Shown here in pieces: positions 1 to 7,500 of a DNA stretch of 8,217 bases. Origin of the DNA: Deltaproteobacteria bacterium (GTDB lineage: Bacteria; Desulfobacterota; Desulfobacteria; Desulfobacterales; JAFDDL01); assembly GCA_019310865.1 (NCBI GenBank), contig JAFDDL010000145.1, forward strand, positions 1 to 8,217, in the 5' to 3' direction. The translations under genes and the position numbers were made by a program. How positions within the stretch are numbered: the first letter of the stretch is position 1; the number at the start of each line of letters is the position of its first letter. Below the pieces are notes generated by a model that had not been told where the DNA came from, did no database searches, and saw only the letters and a list, made by a program, of their open reading frames with translations.

Positions 1-603
1 TATGTGCCCTGTGAGGCATGCCGTGGCAAACGATTCAATGAGGCCACGCTCGAGGTGCGCTATAAAAAGCATTCCATATCCGATATACTGAATTTGTCGG
101 TCCGTCAGGCCCTTGGACTCTTCGCCCATCACCCCAAAATCACCGCCATTTTGCAAACCCTCATGGATGTGGGACTCGGTTATATCAAACTGGGACAATC
201 GGCCACAACCCTCTCCGGCGGTGAGGCCCAGCGTATCAAGTTAGCCCGGGAGCTATCCAAAAAAGGAACCGGGCAAACTTTATATATTCTCGACGAGCCG
301 ACAACAGGGCTGCATTTTCAAGACATTGAAATGCTGCTCAAGGTGCTGAGACGGCTGGTGATGGCCGGCAACACCGTGGTGGTTATCGAACACAACCTGG
401 ATGTGGTTAAAACCGCCGACTGGGTCATCGATTTGGGTCCCGAGGGGGGCAAACAAGGTGGACGCGTGGTGGCGGAAGGCACTCCTGAAAAGGTGGCAAA
501 ATCCCAAAACAGCTACACGGGGTATTTCCTGAAGGAAATCCTTCAGCGTCGGCAAAACGCAATCCATACCGGCTCACGAAAAAGTCGCGTCACCAGGACC
601 TGA
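1..603 (+). CDS. uvrA: UvrA, excinuclease ABC subunit A (3' end only)
   Basis: UvrA is the DNA-damage-sensing ATPase of nucleotide excision repair. It works as a dimer with UvrB in the cytoplasm and loads UvrB at lesions. The window enters the gene in frame at its C-terminal zinc-finger module: the first residues are [12 protein letters not shown], which hold the second CxxC pair. The second ABC ATPase half follows, with signature LSGGEAQ (bases 211-231), Walker B and D-loop [10 protein letters not shown] (about 286-315) and H-loop VVVIEHNLD (about 376-402), then the family motif [12 protein letters not shown]. About 200 codons are present, matching roughly the last fifth of a UvrA of about 940 residues. 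The stop is TGA at 601-603. The basic tail after the usual end ([19 protein letters not shown]) is poorly conserved. The 5' part lies outside the window, so the true start cannot be seen. Identity is very secure. Confidence 0.97.
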   Translation, partial: YVPCEACRGKRFNEATLEVRYKKHSISDILNLSVRQALGLFAHHPKITAILQTLMDVGLGYIKLGQSATTLSGGEAQRIKLARELSKKGTGQTLYILDEPTTGLHFQDIEMLLKVLRRLVMAGNTVVVIEHNLDVVKTADWVIDLGPEGGKQGGRVVAEGTPEKVAKSQNSYTGYFLKEILQRRQNAIHTGSRKSRVTRT

Positions 604-666
604 CATGATCAGGCGGTGCATCCCGACCCGCTGCGCTTTTAAGCGATCAAATCTTCTCTAAAATTC

Positions 667-694
667 TTGACAGTTCTGGACGAATCCATTAAAT
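667..694 (+). promoter_or_regulatory. Candidate sigma70 promoter upstream of the transporter gene
   Basis: A perfect -35 hexamer TTGACA (667-672) is followed by a 16-bp spacer and TTAAAT (689-694, 4 of 6 matches to TATAAT). It lies about 170 bp upstream of the transporter start, which would give a long leader. The same hexamers with the same spacer occur again before pfaD at 2642-2669, which strengthens both calls. No start site has been mapped. This is inference from consensus only. Confidence 0.4.
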
Positions 695-827
695 GAACTC
701 CTTTGGTGCATCAGACCTTGATCTATGAATCTTGCTTTTCAGGGATATGCCCAGATGACGGCCGGCGGAAAAATTGTCACCGATTCGGCCCTCTAAAGCT
801 TCGGAATTATTTGAATTTTAAATTATG

Positions 828-856
828 GAAACGCTAATAATGAGACGTTTCGGAGA
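828..856 (+). promoter_or_regulatory. Inverted repeat next to the transporter ribosome binding site
   Basis: GAAACG (828-833) and CGTTTC (846-851) form a perfect 6-bp inverted repeat around a 12-nt AT-rich loop. The right arm abuts the Shine-Dalgarno GGAGA (852-856), which sits 8 nt before the ATG at 865. As DNA it could be an operator. As RNA it could be a weak hairpin next to the ribosome site. A 6-bp arm pair can arise by chance, so the regulatory role is speculative. The ribosome binding site itself is well placed. Confidence 0.3.
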
Positions 857-864
857 TTTTAATA

Positions 865-2337
865 ATGACTAACCAATTCGTCGCCCTCGAATCGGACAGC
901 TTCAGATGGAAACGATTTTTTTGGTTAATGCTCGGCGTTCTATTTTTTGTGGTGGTTTATTGGGCCCCCCCCTGGCCAAACGCCATTGATCCCATGGGCG
1001 AACATTTTATTCTGACCCGGGAAGGCAAGGGTGCGCTGGCTATCTTTCTGCTTGCCGGCACCTGGTGGGTCTTTGAGGTATTGCCCATCGGGGTCACCAG
1101 TTTGGCCATCGGGGTTCTTCAGGTCCTTTTTCTGATTCGCCCGGCCAAAGTGGCATTTAAGGATTTCATGGATCCGTCCGTTCTGTTCATCTTCGCATCC
1201 ATCACAATCGGGATCGTATTTACCAAGACCGGCCTGACAAAGCGCCTGGCCTATAAAATGTTGATCATCGTCGGTGAAAAGACCAGTATGATTTACCTGG
1301 GTTGTTTTCTCGTTACCGCCGCCCTGTCCCACATCATGGCCCATACTGCCGTGGCCGCCACCATTTATCCGCTTCTTATGGCCGTCTATAGCCTGTATGG
1401 GGAAGGCGACAAACCCACAAGGTTCGGAAAAGGGCTCTTTATTGGAATGGCTTATGTGGCGGGTGCCGGCAGTATCGTAACGCTTCTGGGAGCAGCCCGA
1501 GGCGCCGTGGCGCTGGGTTTCTACACCGATATCGTAGGTAAAAATATTTCGTTTTTCGAACTTACCTATTACATGTTCCCGGTGGGATGGATCATGGTGT
1601 TCCTCCTGTGGGGCTTTTTCATGGTGTTTTTCAAACCTGAAAAAAAGGTCATCCCGGGGTTGCGGGAAAAAGCCAGAATGCTCAATTCCGAACTGGGCGG
1701 CATCACCCGCAAAGAAATTATCGCAGCATCCATTGTGTTTTCCTGTATTCTGGTGATGTCGCTGCGTTCATTTATTCCCGTGCTGCAGCCGGTGGATAAA
1801 ACAGCCATCATTCTCATCTCGACCATCTTGTTTTTCGTTACCGGAATTCTTGACATCAACGATCTGGAAACAATCCCCTGGAACATTATTTTACTGTTTG
1901 CCGGCGCCATGAGCATCGGGTTTTGCCTCTGGGAAACCGGAGCCGCCAAATGGATGGCCGTAAACTGGCTGGTGATGTTCCAGGAGGCCAACTGGTTTGT
2001 TTTCGTCATGAGCATCGCCTTTTTCGTCATGATGATGACAAACTTTATCATGAACGTGGCGGCCATTGCCATCTCACTACCGGTGGCGCTGGTAATCGCG
2101 CCCTATCTGGGAGTCGCACCTGAGGTGATTCTCTTTGCATCCCTGGTGACGGCGGGTATGCCCTTTTTGCTGCTTGTGGGAGCGGCGCCCAACGCCATTG
2201 CCTATGACTCGAAAATGTTTTCAACCGGTGAATTTTTTCTGTATGGCATTCCGGCCAGTATCATGATGATGGTGGTGGTCGCTTTGTCGACCTGGTTGAT
2301 CTGGCCACTTATGGGAATGCCGGTTACCATTCAATAG
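865..2337 (+). CDS. SLC13/DASS-like anion permease
   Basis: This is a 490-residue polytopic inner-membrane protein, a usual length for the divalent anion:sodium symporter (SLC13/DASS, ArsB/NhaD-like fold) family. Members import dicarboxylates, sulfate or related anions. About 11-13 hydrophobic segments can be counted, starting near residue 18, with a charged cytoplasmic-type loop around 257-285. The two-repeat layout is visible. The first half has an early WWVFEVLPIGVTSL stretch (67-80), AHTAVAATIYPLL (159-171) and AGSIVTLLGAARG (201-213). The second half has TNFIMNVAAIAISLP (392-406) and VGAAPNAIAYDS (438-449). The family's SNT substrate/sodium motifs are replaced by AHT (159-161) and by an N-F-I-M-N stretch (393-397), so substrate and coupling ion cannot be assigned. 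The ATG at 865 is chosen for its GGAGA site 8 nt upstream. The gene appears monocistronic, with a candidate promoter at 667-694 and 512 bp before pfaD. Family placement is confident; the substrate is unknown. Confidence 0.85.
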   Translation: MTNQFVALESDSFRWKRFFWLMLGVLFFVVVYWAPPWPNAIDPMGEHFILTREGKGALAIFLLAGTWWVFEVLPIGVTSLAIGVLQVLFLIRPAKVAFKDFMDPSVLFIFASITIGIVFTKTGLTKRLAYKMLIIVGEKTSMIYLGCFLVTAALSHIMAHTAVAATIYPLLMAVYSLYGEGDKPTRFGKGLFIGMAYVAGAGSIVTLLGAARGAVALGFYTDIVGKNISFFELTYYMFPVGWIMVFLLWGFFMVFFKPEKKVIPGLREKARMLNSELGGITRKEIIAASIVFSCILVMSLRSFIPVLQPVDKTAIILISTILFFVTGILDINDLETIPWNIILLFAGAMSIGFCLWETGAAKWMAVNWLVMFQEANWFVFVMSIAFFVMMMTNFIMNVAAIAISLPVALVIAPYLGVAPEVILFASLVTAGMPFLLLVGAAPNAIAYDSKMFSTGEFFLYGIPASIMMMVVVALSTWLIWPLMGMPVTIQ

Positions 2338-2375
2338 AGCCGGTTTCAAAACGTTCAACTCGAAGTCTGCGCTCA

Positions 2376-2531
2376 GGGCTCGCGCAAAAATAACTTCACA
2401 TTTTATATGCCGATCCATCCCATCTGGCGGCGTTGCAAAAATACAGAATATCCTGATATTCTTTAATTTTTGCGCCTTGCCAACTGGGCGACTCAGCATC
2501 TAAAATTGTGAATTAATTTTTGCGCGAACCC
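2376..2531. repeat. 156-bp imperfect palindromic element
   Basis: The two 78-bp halves are imperfect reverse complements about a centre at 2453/2454. The ends are GGGCTCGCGCAAAAAT on the left (2376-2391) and its near-complement ending at 2531. Fully paired blocks include 2380-2391 with 2516-2527, 2395-2400 with 2507-2512, and the central AGAATATC/GATATTCT (2445-2452 with 2455-2462, loop of 2 nt). The rest pairs with scattered mismatches and small indels. The element lies 38 bp after the transporter stop. It encodes no protein, and no clear target-site duplication flanks it. It could be a MITE-like nonautonomous element, a large REP/BIME-type repeat, or a structured 3' end of the transporter transcript. 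Copy number elsewhere cannot be judged from here. Confidence 0.8.
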
Positions 2532-2641
2532 TTATCTCGGTTCAGATCAAGGCGGACGAAAAATTTAACGCATAAGAACATGCGCCATTTTTTCTGAGCA
2601 AAAATGAACCCCCCACCAAAGATAGAACCCAACTTTAACGC

Positions 2642-2669
2642 TTGACAGGTCATTGTTTATCCTTTAAAT
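2642..2669 (+). promoter_or_regulatory. Candidate sigma70 promoter of the pfaD-pfaA operon
   Basis: A perfect TTGACA (2642-2647), a 16-bp spacer and TTAAAT (2664-2669) lie about 180 bp before pfaD. Hexamers and spacing are identical to the candidate at 667-694. The predicted transcript would start near 2676 and carry a leader of about 175 nt that includes the direct repeats, hairpin and mini-ORF described below. A second AT-rich -10-like TATAAA at 2677-2682 has no good -35. Consensus match only. Confidence 0.45.
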
Positions 2670-2711
2670 AGCGAGGTATAAAGGTGTAAGATATTAGTTT
2701 TGTTAGAAATA

Positions 2712-2728
2712 TGACGCATTATTGACGC
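2712..2728 (+). repeat. Tandem TGACGC half-sites, 11-bp period
   Basis: TGACGC occurs at 2712-2717 and again at 2723-2728, so the two copies lie on the same face of the helix, one turn apart. They sit just downstream of the candidate pfaD promoter. Such pairs are typical of response-regulator or other dimer sites, but two 6-mers can coincide by chance and no regulator is identified. Confidence 0.3.
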
Positions 2729-2772
2729 GTTGCGACCTATTTTCTTATTTCGGCATGTTCGAATTGAGTGGT

Positions 2773-2802
2773 ATTGGAATCGCGGTTTACGGCATTGGAA
2801 TC
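2773..2802 (+). repeat. Direct repeat ATTGGAATC, 21-bp period
   Basis: A perfect 9-bp direct repeat is seen at 2773-2781 and 2794-2802, two helical turns apart. The second copy falls inside the hairpin at 2789-2821. The repeat could be a protein-binding pair or a remnant of a local duplication. Function is unknown. Confidence 0.4.
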
Positions 2803-2828
2803 CCAGGGGGTATTATGCCGTTTTTTTT
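2789..2828 (+). terminator. Terminator-like hairpin with T8 tract in the pfaD leader (possible attenuator)
   Basis: ACGGCAT (2789-2795) pairs perfectly with ATGCCGT (2815-2821), and the 3' arm runs directly into eight consecutive T (2821-2828). The 19-nt loop contains CCC (2802-2804) and GGG (2808-2810), which could extend the fold. The structure has the form of an intrinsic terminator but lies between the candidate promoter and the pfaD start, only 22 nt before the ATG. It could end upstream transcription, or act as a conditional attenuator of the operon. The stem is short and only moderately GC-rich, so its strength is uncertain. Confidence 0.45.
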
Positions 2829-2844
2829 ATTGAATATAACATAG
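2815..2844 (+). CDS. Nine-codon leader mini-ORF before pfaD (candidate)
   Basis: ATG at 2815 is preceded by AGGGGG (2805-2810), a 5-of-6 match to the Shine-Dalgarno consensus, 4 nt upstream. The frame reads MPFFLLNIT and stops at TAG 2842-2844, leaving 5 nt before the pfaD ATG at 2850. pfaD has no Shine-Dalgarno of its own, so termination and re-initiation from this mini-ORF could supply its ribosomes. The ATG lies in the 3' arm of the leader hairpin and its ribosome site lies in the loop, so folding would affect access. It is too short to judge by coding statistics. The peptide itself probably has no function. Confidence 0.35.
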   Translation: MPFFLLNIT

Positions 2845-2849
2845 TTACC

Positions 2850-4502
2850 ATGCTTGATCAACACATAAAACAAACATCGACAACAAGCTGGTGGGATGGG
2901 TGCGGCAACGAGCCGGAAACCGGCGACCGGGCGTTTTATGACGCAATCCGGCAAATCGCACGACCGGTTTATCTTGTGGGAAAAGCCGGCCAACGGGCAG
3001 CATCCAACAGCGGCGTTGCGCATCTGGGAATGGACTCACCCCGCAACGAAAGCGGTAAGCCCCTGCTGGCCTACGCCCCACCGGTGATGCCCGAGGCGTT
3101 CGGCGATCCAGTGTTCAAGGCCGATCATGGCCTTCGATATGCCTACTTGGCCGGCGCCATGGCAAACGGCATCACCTCGGTCAAAATGGTTTCCAAGATG
3201 GGACGTGCCGGCATGATGGGTTTTTTCGGTGCAGCGGGCTTGGCACTGAGCGAAATCGAAAGGGCCATTCACGATCTCAAATCGTCTTTAGGCGATAATC
3301 CCTTCGGCCTGAATCTGATCCACAGCCCCTACGATCCAGCACTCGAAGCCGGCACCGTCGATATGTACCTGGCACATAACATCAGAAGAATCAGTGCGGC
3401 GGCGTTCATGGACATCACCCTGCCCCTGGTGCGTTATCGACTCGCGGGGATTCATCGCAATGGCCAGGGAGACGTCGTCTGCCCCAACCGGGTCATTGCC
3501 AAGGTTTCGCGGATCGAAGTGGCGGAAAAATTCTTTTCGCCGCCTCCGGAAAAACATTTGTCCGAGCTGTTGCGTCAGGGGATAATTACACAAGAAGCAG
3601 CCGCACTGGCGGCCAACATTCCGGTGGCCGACGACCTGACCGCCGAAGCCGATTCCGGGGGCCATACGGACAATCGCCCGGCCATTTCGCTGCTGCCGAC
3701 CCTGCTGGCACTTCGCGATACGCTCAGTGAAAAGCACCACTACAAACGGCCCCTGTGCGTCGGGCTTGGCGGCGGAATCGCAACACCGGCCGCCGCTGCC
3801 GCCGCATTTGCCATGGGTGCCGCCTACGTGCTCACCGGCACCATCAATCAAGCATGCGTGGAAGCGGGCACATCGGATACGGTCCGACAAATGCTCGCCG
3901 AAGCACGCCAGGCCGATGTCATCATGGCACCGGCCGCCGACATGTTCGAGATGGGCATCAAGGTCCAGGTCCTCAAACGGGGCACCATGTTTCCCCTCCG
4001 GGCGGCGAAACTCTATGAGCTCTATTGCAGCTGCGATAGCGTCGATCAAATTCCGGCGTCCCATCGAGCCGTTCTGGAGCGAGATTATTTTCGACAATCC
4101 ATCGATTCAGAGTGGGAGCAGACCCGACAGTTTTTCGACATTCGCGATCCGAAACAACTCGACCGAGCAGCATCAGACGAAAAGCATAAACTGGCCTTGC
4201 TCTTTCGCTCTTACCTGGGGCAGTCATCCATGTGGGCCAAGTCGGGAGACCCGTCACGTAAAATCGACTACCAGATCTGGTGCGGGCCCGCCATCGGCGC
4301 GTTTAATGAGTGGACATCGGGCAGCTTTCTGGAAAAACCGGAAAACCGCCGTGTCGTCACCGTAGCCATGAACCTGCTGGCCGGCGCCTCGGTGATCACC
4401 CGAAACAACTGGCTCACTGCCCAGGGGATAACCCTGCCGCCCAAGGCGCACCGGTTCGCCCCCATGCCCCTTGAGGATTTGCAATGCCTGCTGGAACAAT
4501 GA
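2850..4502 (+). CDS. pfaD: PfaD-type enoyl reductase of a polyunsaturated fatty acid/PKS synthase
   Basis: This is a cytosolic FMN-dependent, TIM-barrel enoyl reductase of the PfaD family (related to 2-nitropropane dioxygenases). It acts in trans on acyl chains carried by the Pfa synthase, reducing trans-2-enoyl intermediates. It has 550 residues, normal for PfaD. Visible landmarks are RPVYLV (38-43), the barrel segment with NGITSVKMVSKMGRAGMMGFFGAAG split over 106-130, NPFGLNLIHSP (150-160), GGHTDNRPA (270-278), the phosphate-binding stretch VGLGGGIATPAAAAAAFAMG (304-323) with VLTGTINQA (327-335), EMGIKVQVLKRGTMFP (367-382), and the family C-terminal signature around WCGPAIGAFNEWT (477-489). 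The ATG at 2850 fits the usual short N-terminus before RPVYLV, but it lacks a Shine-Dalgarno. The frame is open further upstream to a TTG at 2730, whose extra 40 residues look unconserved. pfaA follows 19 nt downstream. Having the reductase first recalls myxobacterial-type Pfa clusters rather than the marine gammaproteobacterial pfaABCD order. Confidence 0.93.
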   Translation: MLDQHIKQTSTTSWWDGCGNEPETGDRAFYDAIRQIARPVYLVGKAGQRAASNSGVAHLGMDSPRNESGKPLLAYAPPVMPEAFGDPVFKADHGLRYAYLAGAMANGITSVKMVSKMGRAGMMGFFGAAGLALSEIERAIHDLKSSLGDNPFGLNLIHSPYDPALEAGTVDMYLAHNIRRISAAAFMDITLPLVRYRLAGIHRNGQGDVVCPNRVIAKVSRIEVAEKFFSPPPEKHLSELLRQGIITQEAAALAANIPVADDLTAEADSGGHTDNRPAISLLPTLLALRDTLSEKHHYKRPLCVGLGGGIATPAAAAAAFAMGAAYVLTGTINQACVEAGTSDTVRQMLAEARQADVIMAPAADMFEMGIKVQVLKRGTMFPLRAAKLYELYCSCDSVDQIPASHRAVLERDYFRQSIDSEWEQTRQFFDIRDPKQLDRAASDEKHKLALLFRSYLGQSSMWAKSGDPSRKIDYQIWCGPAIGAFNEWTSGSFLEKPENRRVVTVAMNLLAGASVITRNNWLTAQGITLPPKAHRFAPMPLEDLQCLLEQ

Positions 4503-4508
4503 TTTGAT

Positions 4509-4514
4509 TAGGAG
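4509..4514 (+). promoter_or_regulatory. Ribosome binding site of pfaA
   Basis: TAGGAG lies 7 nt upstream of the ATG at 4522 and within the 19-nt pfaD-pfaA gap. It fixes the pfaA start and supports independent but coordinated translation of both genes from one mRNA. No promoter or terminator fits in the gap. Confidence 0.75.
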
Positions 4515-4521
4515 TTTGACC

Positions 4522-7500
4522 ATGTCAGCAAATACCCCCAAAGACACCCCCGTCGCCATCATCGGCATGGGCTGTTTTTTTGCAGGATCAGACGATCTAA
4601 AAGGCTACTGGCGCCTTTTGCTCAACGGTGAAGATGCCATATCCGAGGTACCCGATACCCATTGGTCCGTGGATGATTACTACCACCAGGATCCCAAAAC
4701 GCCGGACCATGTTTATTGCCGCCGGGGCGGCTTTTTATCACCAATGGAATTCGATCCCACCGAATTCGGCATCCCACCCAATGTGATGGAGGCCACGGAC
4801 ACCTCACAGCTTCTTGCATTGGTGGCATCCAAAATGGCCCTTCAAGACGCGGGGTACCTGAATGGGAAATCCTTTGACCGGGATCGAACCAGCGTGATTC
4901 TCGGCGCCACGGGAACCCAGGAGCTGGCCATCTCCCTGGGTGCGCGGCTGGGCCACCCCCATTGGCGCCGGGCCCTGGCCGATGCGGGCGTGCCTGCAGA
5001 CACAGCTCAACAGGTCATTTCCAACATCTCCGACGCCTACGTGCCATGGCAGGAAAGCTCCTTTCCCGGTCTGCTGGGCAATGTCATTGCCGGTAGAATA
5101 TGCAACCGCCTCGATCTGGGGGGAACCAACTGCGTCGTCGATGCCGCCTGCGCCTCCTCTTTAAGCGCCATTCACCTGGCCCTGCTGGAGCTGGAAACCG
5201 GTCGATCCGACATGGTGCTCACCGGCGGTGTGGATCTGCTCAACGACATCTTCATGCACATGTGCTTTACGAAAACCCAGGTTCTCTCCTTTACCGAAGA
5301 TATCCGGCCGTTTTCCAAGGATGCCGACGGCACCCTGCTCGGCGAGGGTGTGGGAATTCTGGCAATGAAGCGTCTTTCCGATGCGGAGCGCGACCACGAC
5401 CGGATCTATGCCGTGATCCGTTCGCTGGGATCTGCCAGCGACGGCCGTTCCCAGAGTATCTATGCCCCCCGAAGCGAAGGACAGGAAAAGGCCCTGCGCC
5501 GGGCATACGACAAGGCGGGTGTGGATCCAAACACCGTCGAACTCATCGAAGCCCACGGCACCGGAACCCGGGTGGGCGACGAAGTGGAGTTCCAGACCCT
5601 CAGGCGTTTTTTTGGGGAAACCTCCCGGAACGGCCATCGATGTGCGCTGGGATCCGTCAAATCGATGATCGGCCATGCCAAGGCGGCGGCCGGTTCGGCC
5701 GGACTCATCAAGACGACCCTGGCCCTGCACCATAAAGTACTGCCCCCGACGTTGAAAGCCGAATCTCCGGATCCCAAGCTCGGTATTGAGGACAGTCCCT
5801 TTTACCTCAATGGAAGCAGCCGGCCCTGGTTTTCGAAAACCGTCCATCCGCGGCGGGCCGGGCTGAGCGCCTTTGGATTCGGTGGCAGCAATTTCCACAT
5901 GGTTCTGGAAGAGTATCGACCGAGCAAGCCGGAGGTGTCCTGGGACGCTTCGGTGCAAATCTACGCCATCAGTAAAGATACGCCCCAGGCGCTAACGGCG
6001 GCGCTGTCCGATCTGGAAACCGAACTCATCGCCGGCCTGCCCTATGCGAAGTTTTCCCATTTGGCGACCCAAAGCCGAGTCGCATTTTCCGAGACCGCCA
6101 CCCATCGATTGCTTCTGGTGGTTGAGCGCTCCCAATACGATGAACAAAAGATGCAAAAGCATATCGCCGAAATCAAAACCGCCCTCAAAGACGGCGATGA
6201 CGGCGCATGGAAAAATATCGGCCGAACTTTCTATGGATCCGGTAAATCCGAAGGCAAAGTGGCATTTTTGTTTCCCGGCCAGGGCAGCCAGTACATCAAT
6301 ATGGCAAAAGATGCGGTCTGTCGATTTCCCGAAGCCTTCGAAACAGTTGAAACGGCAAGCCGGGCGTTTTCAAGCCAATCGGGCAACGCCGAGGCCTTAG
6401 CGAACCTGATCTATCCCATCCCCACACATACCGAGGGATCACTTGAAGCTGCCGAAGGAAAACTGCGCCAAACCGAGCACGCCCAGCCGGCCATTGGAAC
6501 CGTAGGCCTTGCCATGGCCAAAATTCTGGATCGTTTCGGCGTGCGGCCGGATCTGTGCTGCGGGCATAGTTTCGGTGAACTGACCGCCCTGTGTGCCGCC
6601 GGATGGATAGACGAGGAGACGTTCAATACCCTTGCCGCCACCCGGGGCCGATGCATGGCAGCGGGCAGGGATGACAAAACAGACACCGGCACCATGCTGG
6701 CAGTGATGGGTCCCATCAAGGATTTGGAAAAGCGCCTTTCCAGTGCCGATTTGCCGGTGGTTATGGCAAACCGAAACAGCCCCGATCAGGGGGTGCTTTC
6801 CGGCAGCTGCCAGGCCATTGAAACAGTCGAAAAAAGATGCAAGGCTTGGGGTTTTCGAACCCGGCGCCTTGCCGTATCCGCAGCATTTCACAGCCCGTTC
6901 ATGGAAAAAGCCCAGCAGCCCTTTGCCCATGCGCTGGCTGCCGCCACGATATCGCCGACAACCATTCCGGTTCTTGCCAACGTAACCGGAGACGCCTATC
7001 CAGCCGCAGCAAATGGCGTCACCGACTTATTGGGCCGCCAGCTCGTTTCACCGGTGGACTTTCTCGGAAACCTTCACACCCTTTACAAAAAGGGCGCACG
7101 GATTTTTCTGGAAACCGGGCCTCGATCCGTGTTGACCGGCCTGGTCAAATCAACCTTTGCCGAATCGGATGAACCCGTATATGCTCTTTCCCTGGACAGC
7201 TCGTCCGGAAAGCGTCCCAATAATATGGAAATCGCGTCCGTGCTATGCCAATTGGCCGCCCTGGGCCATCCAGTGGCCTTGGACCACTGGGAACCGGCTG
7301 CCGATACGTTCCAGACCAAGAAAATGCGCATTCCCCTGTCCGGTGCAAACTACCGCACCCAGCGGTCCGCGACCCGCCCCAAGCCGAACCCGGCTGGACA
7401 GCCGGCTGTACCGGCAAAGCGCCCCGAGGCGCCGATAAAAAGGCTCGAACCGTCTCCTGCGGCACAACCCGGGATGGAAATACCAAACCCGCGTCCGCAG

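Noticed and set aside
634..645. CGCTT/AAGCG hairpin as a uvrA terminator
   Set aside because: The loop would be only 2 nt, the stem only 5 bp, and no T tract follows. No convincing uvrA terminator is seen in 604-864.
965..972. Run of eight C inside the transporter gene as a phase-variation tract
   Set aside because: It simply encodes Ala-Pro-Pro within a sensible N-terminus. The frame is intact and a single C8 is weak evidence.
2564..2641. TTTAACGC direct repeat (2564-2571 and 2634-2641)
   Set aside because: An 8-bp repeat in an AT-rich 500-bp gap can occur by chance. The 70-bp spacing has no further supporting symmetry.
2730..2849. In-frame TTG start giving PfaD 40 extra residues
   Set aside because: TTG has no Shine-Dalgarno, and the added residues run through repeats, hairpin and T tract with no similarity to PfaD N-termini. 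ATG 2850 gives the normal length.
3288..4097. 269-codon open frame on the - strand opposite pfaD
   Set aside because: It is the antisense shadow of a strongly conserved gene in GC-rich DNA. The translation is rich in His, Gly and Cys, with no family resemblance.
4747..4770. GAATTCG repeated twice within about 20 bp
   Set aside because: It lies in coding sequence of the KS domain (MEFDPTEFG) and is explained by the repeated Glu-Phe residues.
5161..5958. 265-codon open frame on the - strand opposite the pfaA ketosynthase
   Set aside because: It overlaps the conserved KS catalytic region. The composition is typical of a reverse-complement shadow, and no plausible domain is seen.
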